From positions 1-8,944 of the forward strand of contig CAJXNF010000091.1 in assembly GCA_913056375.1 (NCBI GenBank): a stretch of 8,944 bases of DNA, in the 5' to 3' direction. Below the pieces are notes generated by a model. That model did not search any database. It was not told the origin of the DNA and was given only the letters and a program-made list of their open reading frames with translations. Made by a program: the position numbers and the translations under genes. The stretch comes from an uncultured Pseudomonadota bacterium. GTDB taxonomy: Bacteria > SAR324 > NAC60-12. Below, in pieces: positions 1-5,210 of the stretch; position 1 is the first letter of the stretch, and every line of letters starts with the position of its first letter.

Positions 1-342
1 GGGAGGGTGCTCTTCTGTTTGCGGTTTCTCTCAACCCCGCTACTGGATTTGCGCTTGCGTCAAGGTGGTGATGAGCATCGTAAGGTACTTGACATCATCG
101 GCGGATTGCTTGCTGATACCCAAGAAAGTCAGGAAGGACGTCTGGAGTTTAGAGAGGTGTTTGATGGAAAGTATGTGATTGCCGCGATTCACGACTTTTG
201 CCCAAGCCTGCCATGGTACATCTACAACACAACACAAGCGGTCGCACATCTGTTCGTGATGAACGCTTTCGGACGGCATCTGGCGAGAATGTGTGAGGCT
301 TCAGCAGTTACTGTCACCAACGTTGAACCATCTGCAAAGTGA
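1..342 (+). CDS. 3' part of an unrecognised protein-coding gene (truncated by window start)
   Basis: The plus frame is open from the first base to a TGA at 340-342, giving 113 residues of what is probably the C-terminal part of a longer protein. I do not recognise the family. The sequence looks protein-like: an acidic/basic stretch (LRQGGDEHRKVLDIIGGLL), then alternating charged and hydrophobic residues, then an aromatic segment (HDFCPSLPWYIYN) and a helix with RHLARM near the end. A GTG at position 7 could in principle be a start. However, the purine run GGGAGG directly abuts it with no spacing, and the frame continues upstream, so truncation is more likely. The gene converges on hscA, with 14 bp between the two stop codons. 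A competing 79-residue antisense ORF at 40-279 looks less protein-like. Confidence 0.6.
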   Translation, partial: GRVLFCLRFLSTPLLDLRLRQGGDEHRKVLDIIGGLLADTQESQEGRLEFREVFDGKYVIAAIHDFCPSLPWYIYNTTQAVAHLFVMNAFGRHLARMCEASAVTVTNVEPSAK

Positions 343-345
343 GGA

Positions 346-365
346 CCTGTCTTTTTTCAGACAGG
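346..365. terminator. Hairpin between convergent stop codons, candidate bidirectional terminator
   Basis: CCTGTCT (346-352) pairs perfectly with AGACAGG (359-365) around a 6-nt loop (TTTTTC on the plus strand). It sits between the stop of the left-edge plus-strand gene (340-342) and the hscA stop (357-359), and overlaps the last hscA codons. Its position suits a shared terminator for two convergent genes. The stem is only 7 bp and neither side has a strong U-tract, only a loose T-rich run on the plus side after 366. It may therefore be a weak terminator or an mRNA 3'-end stabiliser. Confidence 0.4.
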
Positions 366-2189
366 AGTTGTTTCTTGTTCCTGCAAGGCTGAAAGAACTG
401 CTTGCCCCATCACGGTATCTGCCAGGGATCGAGTCAAATCTCCAAGCCGGTCCATTTCGGATTTAAGTACCTGAGGATCTTGTCCTTCCATCCGCTGACG
501 TACAACCTCCATTTGCTGGCGAATTGCGGTGCAGTCTTTCTGAGCCAGTGCTTTTTCCGCAATAGTCCAGTGCATCTCAATCCCCTGTAGAACCCGCTCT
601 GCAGTTTGGCGAAATTCGATCAACTGACGTGCAGTAAAGTCCTCAATCGCATGCTCATAAGATGCTTCTAGCAAGTCATCGATCTCTTGCTGGGTGAGTC
701 CGTGGAAAGGGATCACTTCAATAGAGGCGTCGGTCTGGCTACGTTTTTCCAGGGCAGAAACACTCAGGATTCCGTTGGCGTCTACCCGGAAAGTGACTTC
801 AACCAAAGGTAGACCTGCTTTCATTGCAGGAATGCCCCTCAATTTGAAGCGCCCCAGACAACGGCAATCACGAACTAGCTCTCGTTCACCTTGGTAAATG
901 TTGATCTCAATAGCAGTCTGGTTGTCAACGTGGGTCGTGTAGAGTTCCTTGGCCTCCGTTGGCACGGTCGTGTTAGCCGTGATTAATTTGCTGAAGGTCC
1001 CTCCAACCGTTTCGATGCCCAACGCCAGAGGGATCACATCCAGCAGTAGGAAATCTCTTCTTCCACCTGCGAGTAAGTGCCCCTGGATGCCTGCTCCCAG
1101 CGCAACCACCTTGTAGGGGTCAATTGCCACTTGTGGGGCTCGGCCAAAAAACTGTTGTACTTGCCGGCGTACTTCTGGGACTACCGTGGAACCACCGACC
1201 AAAACCACCTCATCCAGGTCTTCGACTTTCCATCCTGCCTGATCCAAAGCTTGCTGACAGCGTTGTAGTGTTCGTTGGATCACTGGTGCCAAGAGTGGTT
1301 GAAGTTCGGTCGTTGTGAATGAACCCTGATGAGACCAGGATTGATCTTCAATTGAAATAGTATACTCTATTTCATTGCTCTGGCTCAGGCCGATTTTGAT
1401 TGTCTCCGCCGTTTGTCGTAAAACTTGGCGAGCCAGGGGAGAATGAAGCTCTGTGTTTTCAAATTCCTGCTGAATCCGAAGTGTGAGTTCGCCAGCGATA
1501 GCTTGGTCAAAATCATCTCCTCCCAGACGAGTATCGCCATTGGTAGCAACCACTTTGAAGATTTTTCCGGTCAACTGCAGCAGTGAGATGTCAAAGGTGC
1601 CACCACCTAGATCATAGACAGCAATTTTTCCATCCTTTCGCTCATCCAAGCCATAGGCAATCGCTGCCGCAGTGGGTTCATTGAGAATCCGCACAGCTTC
1701 CAGTCCAGCAAGGCGAGCTGCATCTCTAGTAGCTTGTCGTTGAACATCGTCGAAGTAGGCTGGAACGGTGATCACCGCTTTCTGCAGAGTCTCGCCAAGG
1801 ATTGTTTCAGCTCGATACTTGACTGCCTTGAGAATCTCAGCAGAAATTTCCTGTGGTGTGAAAGCCTGTTCGTCTAGGCAGACCAGAACTTGTCCACGTT
1901 CACCAGAGCGTAGTTGGTAGGGGAGTTGAGCCTGTTCTTCGGCAGGAATTTCCTCAAGGCTACGCCCCATCAAGCGCTTGATCGAGTGCAGTGTTTGTGT
2001 AGGATTTTGTAGACTCCTGATCAACGCCTCTTGGCCCACAAGCCATTTTCCATCACACATCGTTAGTACAGAGGGAATGATTGGGGTCTGTCCAGGTTCA
2101 GTAATGACCTCCGGTCCTACTTGATCGAAGACGGTTGCGGCAAGACTGTTGGTCGTGCCGAGGTCTATACCGATGATACGTTCTGTCAT
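357..2189 (-). CDS. hscA: HscA, Hsp70-class chaperone for Fe-S cluster transfer from IscU
   Basis: Cytosolic ATP-dependent chaperone that binds the LPPVK motif of IscU and, stimulated by HscB, drives release of the assembled Fe-S cluster to apo-proteins. The 610-residue length fits HscA (E. coli 616). The nucleotide-binding domain shows IDLGTTNS (8-15), EPTAAAIAYG (171-180), VYDLGGGTFD (191-200) and LVGGST (330-335). The interdomain linker with DVIPLALGIE (384-393) precedes a beta-sandwich substrate-binding domain containing YQGERELVRDCR (432-443) and RGIPAMKAG (451-459). A helical lid follows from about residue 500. HscA-type features, KRLMGRSL (71-78) and a divergent lid without a DnaK-like glycine-rich tail, separate it from DnaK, as does its place after hscB. 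Its ATG overlaps the hscB stop by 4 bp (ATGA), so translation is probably coupled; only a weak purine run lies upstream. No fdx follows it, and a convergent gene comes next. Confidence 0.97.
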   Translation of the reverse strand: MTERIIGIDLGTTNSLAATVFDQVGPEVITEPGQTPIIPSVLTMCDGKWLVGQEALIRSLQNPTQTLHSIKRLMGRSLEEIPAEEQAQLPYQLRSGERGQVLVCLDEQAFTPQEISAEILKAVKYRAETILGETLQKAVITVPAYFDDVQRQATRDAARLAGLEAVRILNEPTAAAIAYGLDERKDGKIAVYDLGGGTFDISLLQLTGKIFKVVATNGDTRLGGDDFDQAIAGELTLRIQQEFENTELHSPLARQVLRQTAETIKIGLSQSNEIEYTISIEDQSWSHQGSFTTTELQPLLAPVIQRTLQRCQQALDQAGWKVEDLDEVVLVGGSTVVPEVRRQVQQFFGRAPQVAIDPYKVVALGAGIQGHLLAGGRRDFLLLDVIPLALGIETVGGTFSKLITANTTVPTEAKELYTTHVDNQTAIEINIYQGERELVRDCRCLGRFKLRGIPAMKAGLPLVEVTFRVDANGILSVSALEKRSQTDASIEVIPFHGLTQQEIDDLLEASYEHAIEDFTARQLIEFRQTAERVLQGIEMHWTIAEKALAQKDCTAIRQQMEVVRQRMEGQDPQVLKSEMDRLGDLTRSLADTVMGQAVLSALQEQETTPV

Positions 2190-2806
2190 AGATCTGTTTC
2201 TGAGGATGTGGATGAACAGCGCTCCAGCAGTCGTAGTAGGTAACGCTCAGCATTCAGTTGTTGCTGGATTTGTTTGCAGAACGTGGTGTCAGGTGTATTT
2301 TCTTTCAGTTCTATCAGTTGCTGTTGATAGTTATGTTGCAGATCATTCAGGCGTTGTAGAAAATCGGCATGTTTTGTTGCCAGTGCCTGCTGATCTTTGG
2401 CCTCCAGCAATTCCTCTAGTTCTTCTTGCAACGCAAACATCTCCTGCAAAAATCCAGTCGGCAGGTCACGCTCATGAGTGGGTGTCTTTGATTTCCAGAC
2501 CTCCATGAGGTACTGGGCGCGTGCTGTTGGGTCTTGTAAGGTCTGCCATGCCTGATTGAGCCGAGCAGATAAGCCCTCACTGAGTCGGCGCTCGGCAGCC
2601 GTTGCTGTCGCAAAGAAATCAGGATGCAACTCGGCAGCAAGCTCATGGTAACTCTGTTCCAAAGATTTTAAGTCCACATCATAGCGCGGTGGTAAACCGA
2701 AAACTGAGAAATAATCAGCCTGTAGACCGCTGGACTGTAGTTGCTGACAGGCACCACACCAGAGCGCGCTCTGCAAAGACTTTTGACAGTGAGAACAAAA
2801 AGGCAT
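2186..2806 (-). CDS. hscB: HscB, J-domain co-chaperone with N-terminal CXXC...CXXC zinc-finger
   Basis: J-protein that delivers IscU to HscA and stimulates its ATPase. The 206 residues divide into three parts. First is an N-terminal tetracysteine motif (C4-X2-C7-X9-C17-X2-C20), which is likely to bind zinc. Next is a J domain from about 30 to 105 with the essential HPD at 61-63 and the HscB-typical DYFSVFGLPP (31-40). Last is a C-terminal helical bundle (about 115-196) of the kind that contacts IscU. E. coli HscB (about 171 residues) has no cysteine module, while mitochondrial HSC20 does, with a different loop length. The ATG at 2806 has no recognisable Shine-Dalgarno. It was chosen because it is the only ATG giving the full cysteine module, and in-frame sequence upstream lacks ATG or GTG before a stop. 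Translation may be coupled to the 11-codon ORF ending 8 bp upstream. The stop overlaps the hscA start. Confidence 0.95.
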   Translation of the reverse strand: MPFCSHCQKSLQSALWCGACQQLQSSGLQADYFSVFGLPPRYDVDLKSLEQSYHELAAELHPDFFATATAAERRLSEGLSARLNQAWQTLQDPTARAQYLMEVWKSKTPTHERDLPTGFLQEMFALQEELEELLEAKDQQALATKHADFLQRLNDLQHNYQQQLIELKENTPDTTFCKQIQQQLNAERYLLRLLERCSSTSSETDL

Positions 2807-2814
2807 GGAGTGAA

Positions 2815-2850
2815 TCAGGGAAGAAATCTGGTGTGGGTGAGGAGACCCAT
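2815..2850 (-). CDS. Possible 11-residue leader ORF before hscB (MGLLTHTRFLP)
   Basis: An ATG at 2850 opens an 11-codon frame ending in TGA at 2817-2815, 8 bp before the hscB start and out of frame with it. It is preceded by a near-ideal Shine-Dalgarno (AAGGAGA) with 7-nt spacing, the best ribosome-binding site in this operon together with that of iscU. The peptide has no recognisable function. It could be a coupling or leader ORF that delivers ribosomes to SD-less hscB, or the residue of a deleted gene (iscA usually sits here). It is too short to judge by composition. Confidence 0.3.
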   Translation of the reverse strand: MGLLTHTRFLP

Positions 2851-2863
2851 TAGTGAGTCTCCT
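2840..2863 (-). promoter_or_regulatory. Hairpin sequestering the Shine-Dalgarno between iscU and hscB
   Basis: On the transcript strand AGGAGAC (2863-2857) can pair perfectly with GTCTCCT (2846-2840) over a 10-nt loop that contains the ATG of the 11-codon ORF. The stem buries the only good Shine-Dalgarno in the iscU-hscB gap. Folding could therefore limit ribosome entry to the leader ORF and, through coupling, to hscB and hscA. Alternatively it is an mRNA processing or stability element. The pairing is seen in the sequence; the function is inferred. Confidence 0.35.
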
Positions 2864-2864
2864 T
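2858..2864 (-). promoter_or_regulatory. Strong Shine-Dalgarno AAGGAGA without a full-length gene behind it
   Basis: AAGGAGA on the minus strand lies 10-16 nt downstream of the iscU stop and 7 nt before an ATG that opens only an 11-codon frame. The same heptamer, followed by AC or CT and a similar purine/CA-rich spacer, precedes iscU. The site therefore looks like a working initiation signal that lost its gene, or one used for leader-coupled hscB translation. Confidence 0.55.
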
Positions 2865-2873
2865 CAGATACAA

Positions 2874-3278
2874 TCAGGCAGAAGCAGTAGATTCTGAGGA
2901 GGTCTCTTGTCGCTTTCGATAATCCTGAATAGCGGCCTTGATGGCATCTTCGGCCAGCACAGAGCAGTGGATTTTGACGGGAGGTAGGGAAAGTTCTTCC
3001 ACGATCTCAGTGTTCTTGATCGCAAGTGCTTCATCCAATGTTTTGCCTTTGACCCATTCGGTAGCCAGGCTGGAACTGGCAATTGCCGAACCACAGCCGA
3101 AGGTCTTGAATTTCGCGTCGACAATCTTTTCGTTTTCCACCTTGATCTGCAGTTTCATTACATCTCCACACTCAGGCGCCCCGACTAGTCCAGTACCGAC
3201 TTGGTCATCACTCTTCGTGAAACTACCTACGTTGCGTGGATCATTGTAGTGGTCAATTACTTTTTCACTGTATGCCAT
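2874..3278 (-). CDS. iscU: IscU, Fe-S cluster assembly scaffold
   Basis: Scaffold on which IscS-derived sulfur and iron are assembled into a [2Fe-2S] cluster, later released through HscB/HscA. The 134 residues include all family ligands: C37 and D39 in the APECGD loop, C62 in the FGCGSA loop, and H104 and C105 in KIHCS. The HscA recognition motif LPPVK is intact at 98-102, matching the retention of hscA in the operon. The start MAYSEKVIDHYNDPRNVGSF is typical of the ISC type of proteobacteria and mitochondria, not of SufU. The C-terminus carries a short Ser/Thr/Ala tail beyond the conserved fold. The gene lies 65 bp after iscS and has a strong Shine-Dalgarno. The next gene should be iscA by the usual order, but it is absent. 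Confidence 0.98.
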   Translation of the reverse strand: MAYSEKVIDHYNDPRNVGSFTKSDDQVGTGLVGAPECGDVMKLQIKVENEKIVDAKFKTFGCGSAIASSSLATEWVKGKTLDEALAIKNTEIVEELSLPPVKIHCSVLAEDAIKAAIQDYRKRQETSSESTASA

Positions 3279-3284
3279 CTTGCG

Positions 3285-3291
3285 TCTCCTT
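3285..3291 (-). promoter_or_regulatory. Ribosome-binding site of iscU (AAGGAGA)
   Basis: AAGGAGA on the minus strand lies 6 nt before the iscU ATG at 3278. It fixes the start used here, and it is the clearest Shine-Dalgarno attached to a real gene in the window, consistent with the scaffold being made in excess over its chaperones. Confidence 0.75.
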
Positions 3292-3343
3292 GTTAAGTGG
3301 GAAGGCTAGTTCAGAAAATTTATGGGTTCGTTGTCTATCTTGA

Positions 3344-4558
3344 TCAATGTGGTGTCCAGTTGACGGTCGAGAGGTCAATACCTTCCTGAACCATTTCGTA
3401 AAGTGGGGACATGTCTCGTAGCCGCTTGACAGCAAAGATCATTTTGTCTGCTGTGTAGTCGATCTCTTCTTCGGTGGTGAAGCGGCCCACTCCAAAGCGA
3501 ATGGAAGAGTGTGCTAGGTCATCTCCAACCCCAAGCGCTCTGAGCACATAGGAGGGTTCAAGGCTAGCGGAGGTACAGGCTGAACCAGAGGAAACAGCAA
3601 TATCACTGATACCCATGATCAGGCTCTCGCCTTCAACGTAGCCAAAACTGACGTTGAGATTGTTGGGCAGTCGCTGGGTTGGGTGACCATTGAGCTTGAT
3701 GTGATCCAGTTCGGCTTGCAGTCGCTGATGTAAACGCTCCCGCAGGGCGGTCTGTCGTTCTGCTTCAGATTCCATTTCATCGCGGCAGAGTTCGAGTGCT
3801 TTAGCAAAACCAACAATGCCGGGTACGTTCAGAGTGCCAGAGCGCATTCCACGCTCATGTCCACCACCAAACATAATTGGAGACAACCGCACTCGTGGTC
3901 TTTTGCGGCGAACATAGAGTGCACCTACACCCTTGGGGCCGTACATCTTATGGGCAGTGAAGGAAAGCAGGTCGATATTCATCTGCTCGACGTCTAATGG
4001 AATCTTCCCAACAGCCTGGGTAGCATCTGTGTGGAAGAGTACTCCATGCTTTCGAGTGATTTTGCCAATTTCTTCCAGAGGGTTGAGTGTGCCGATTTCG
4101 TTATTGCCAGCCATCAAGGATACCAGAATCGTATCGGGGCGAATCGACTTTTCCAGTTGCTCTAGAGAAATACAGCCATCATCATCGACGTCCAGAAAGG
4201 TGACATCGTAACCGCGCTGTTCCAGTGCCTGGCAAGGATCAATCACGGCCTTGTGTTCAATAGGACTAGTGATGATGTGTCGACCTTTCTCCTTGTAGAA
4301 GTCTGCTGCGCCAAGAATAGCCAGATTGTTGGACTCTGTTGCGCCACTGGTCAGAACGATTTCTCGCCCACCACCTCCAATCGTTTCACCAAGTAGATCA
4401 CGCGCTTTCTCTACTGCTTGCTCAGCTTCCCAACCAAATTGGTGGTTCCGGCTCGCTGCGTTGCCATACGTTTGAGTAAAGTATGGCATCATGGCTTCCA
4501 CTACACGTGGATCAGTGGGAGTCGTAGCATTGTAATCAAGATAGATGGGGAATTTCAT
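3344..4558 (-). CDS. iscS: IscS, pyridoxal-phosphate cysteine desulfurase
   Basis: Converts L-cysteine to L-alanine and passes the sulfur as a persulfide to IscU, and in many bacteria also to tRNA-thiolation acceptors. Length is 404 residues, the same as E. coli IscS. Visible landmarks are the N-terminal YLDYNATTPTDPRV, the ATESNN motif (73-78), H102 in the PLP-stacking position, the Schiff-base lysine K204 in TAHKMYGPKG, the substrate-binding RSGTLN (239-244), and the persulfide cysteine C328 in SSGSACTSASLEP. The long mobile loop and the C-terminal tail ending DLSTVNWTPH, which contacts IscU in known structures, mark it as group I (IscS/NFS1 type) and not SufS. It starts 15 bp after the iscR stop. 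AAGAAGGA (4569-4562) lies only 3 nt before the ATG, so it is clearly co-transcribed with iscR. Confidence 0.98.
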   Translation of the reverse strand: MKFPIYLDYNATTPTDPRVVEAMMPYFTQTYGNAASRNHQFGWEAEQAVEKARDLLGETIGGGGREIVLTSGATESNNLAILGAADFYKEKGRHIITSPIEHKAVIDPCQALEQRGYDVTFLDVDDDGCISLEQLEKSIRPDTILVSLMAGNNEIGTLNPLEEIGKITRKHGVLFHTDATQAVGKIPLDVEQMNIDLLSFTAHKMYGPKGVGALYVRRKRPRVRLSPIMFGGGHERGMRSGTLNVPGIVGFAKALELCRDEMESEAERQTALRERLHQRLQAELDHIKLNGHPTQRLPNNLNVSFGYVEGESLIMGISDIAVSSGSACTSASLEPSYVLRALGVGDDLAHSSIRFGVGRFTTEEEIDYTADKMIFAVKRLRDMSPLYEMVQEGIDLSTVNWTPH

Positions 4559-4573
4559 GAGTCCTTCTTATTC

Positions 4574-4990
4574 TCAAACAGGTTGCAGTGCATGATGCTG
4601 GATCAAGTTTTCCAAGGTGACTGACTCCATGAACTCATACAAGCGACCATGCAGTGCTTGCAGAGGAGTCCGGGTTGGACAGGTAGCAGAGACTCGGCAT
4701 TCTGAAGCTTCGTGGGCACACTCGACAAAGTTGAAGGGGCCATCAATAACCCGAACAATTTCTGCGAGAGAAATTTGGTCAGCTTGGCGTTGTAGCACGT
4801 AGCCGCCTTGTACCCCACGTGTACTTCCTACCAGTTGTGATGCCGCTAACTGCTTCAATATATTAGCAATCATTGGTTGCGGTAGGTGATAGTGAGAAGA
4901 CATCTCTTGAGCACTAATCGGTCCGGAGGCTTCGCCTAAGTGGCTGAGCAGGATGATGGCGTAGTCTACTTTCTTCGAGAGTCGAAGCAT
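4574..4990 (-). CDS. iscR: IscR/SufR-like Rrf2-family Fe-S cluster regulator
   Basis: Winged-helix Rrf2-family DNA-binding protein that probably senses Fe-S status and controls this operon by feedback. The 138 residues begin MLRLSKKVDYAIILLSHL, followed by a winged helix (about 25-70) with the recognition region LPQPMIANILKQL and the wing GVQGGYVLQR (59-68). The cluster segment has C91, C98 and C104. E. coli IscR has C92, C98, C104 and H107; here the first spacing is one residue longer and position 107 is Arg (CPTR). Together with the MLRLSK start this resembles the 'SUF system' regulator subfamily more than classical IscR, although it heads an ISC operon. The gene symbol is given on operon position. 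The site upstream is weak in Shine-Dalgarno (GGA 6 nt before the ATG). A promoter and palindromes lie in the upstream gap. Confidence 0.9.
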   Translation of the reverse strand: MLRLSKKVDYAIILLSHLGEASGPISAQEMSSHYHLPQPMIANILKQLAASQLVGSTRGVQGGYVLQRQADQISLAEIVRVIDGPFNFVECAHEASECRVSATCPTRTPLQALHGRLYEFMESVTLENLIQHHALQPV

Positions 4991-4999
4991 GGGGTATCC

Positions 5000-5015
5000 A
5001 AAAAATTAATTTTTT
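5000..5015. promoter_or_regulatory. AT-rich perfect palindrome just upstream of iscR
   Basis: AAAAAATTAATTTTTT is a perfect 16 bp palindrome flanked on both sides by CC, and ends 9 bp before the iscR start codon. With the proposed promoter it would span the transcription start and early leader. It could be an operator or simply an easily melted region. Its strict symmetry is seen directly; a role is inferred. Confidence 0.35.
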
Positions 5016-5017
5016 CC

Positions 5018-5047
5018 AAAATAGCACTGGCTCAGTACGCTTTTCAA
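5018..5047 (-). promoter_or_regulatory. Candidate sigma70-type promoter of the isc operon
   Basis: On the minus strand TTGAAA (5047-5042) and TATTTT (5023-5018) are separated by 18 bp, a fair match to -35 and -10 boxes, with a start expected near 5011. The spacer contains ACT-GAGCC-AGT (5036-5026). This shares the ACT-N5-AGT core of E. coli type 1 IscR sites but matches the flanks poorly. An 8 bp inverted repeat lies immediately upstream of the -35 box. This is the only good promoter candidate in the gap before iscR. Confidence 0.4.
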
Positions 5048-5052
5048 GTAGG

Positions 5053-5077
5053 AATTCGTATTGATCTGGTACGAATT
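5053..5077. repeat. Inverted repeat AATTCGTA-N9-TACGAATT upstream of the iscR promoter
   Basis: Two perfect 8 bp arms (5053-5060 and 5070-5077) are separated by 9 bp, the geometry expected of a dimeric regulator spanning about two helical turns. It lies 5 bp upstream of the proposed -35 box, where an activator or repressor could act. The half-site AATTCGT recurs within AGGAATTCGT at 5136-5145, between the two parS sites. The regulator is unknown. Confidence 0.4.
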
Positions 5078-5104
5078 AATGGAAAAGATCATCTGACCAC
5101 CAAA

Positions 5105-5120
5105 TGTTTCACGTGGAACA
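5105..5120 (-). other. parS site 1 (ParB-binding, degenerate position)
   Basis: Read on the minus strand this is TGTTCCACGTGAAACA, which fits the classical bacterial parS consensus TGTTNCACGTGAAACA at every position. On the plus strand it differs from the perfect palindrome at one base (G at 5116). parS is the centromere-like loading site for the CTP-dependent clamp ParB in chromosome segregation. It lies about 115 bp upstream of the iscR start codon in non-coding DNA. Confidence 0.85.
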
Positions 5121-5149
5121 CTGGGCTAAATGAGGAGGAATTCGTGAGA

Positions 5150-5165
5150 TGTTTCACGTGAAACA
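5150..5165. other. parS site 2 (perfect 16 bp palindrome)
   Basis: TGTTTCACGTGAAACA is the perfect palindromic form of the parS consensus and is embedded in a 24 bp perfect palindrome (5146-5169). Its centre is 45 bp from the centre of site 1, about four helical turns. It lies in the msbA-iscR gap, 45 bp downstream of the msbA stop. Chance occurrence of two such 16-mers within 61 bp is very unlikely, so I take them as real ParB loading sites. No parA or parB gene is in the window. In transcribed RNA the palindrome could also fold into a hairpin and reduce msbA readthrough. Confidence 0.92.
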
Positions 5166-5210
5166 TCTCCTAAGAAATCAGAATATTTTTTCGAATTCAG
5201 CGGTTGGAAA

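Noticed and set aside
40..279. 79-residue minus-strand ORF downstream of hscA, considered as a possible fdx or extra operon gene
   Set aside because: It lacks the cysteine pattern of a [2Fe-2S] ferredoxin and has no ribosome-binding site. It lies opposite a more protein-like plus-strand frame.
357..2189. DnaK as the identity of the Hsp70 gene
   Set aside because: Length, divergent lid, overlap with hscB and place in an isc operon with the IscU LPPVK motif point to HscA.
4504..4820. Two further CACGTG cores (4504-4509 and near 4815-4820) as extra parS sites
   Set aside because: The bases flanking both cores do not match the parS consensus, and both lie inside coding sequence (iscS and iscR).
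5146..5169. The 24 bp palindrome as primarily an msbA transcription terminator
   Set aside because: It has no adequate loop and no following U-tract on the minus strand, and its core is an exact parS site with a second copy nearby. A secondary effect on readthrough remains possible.
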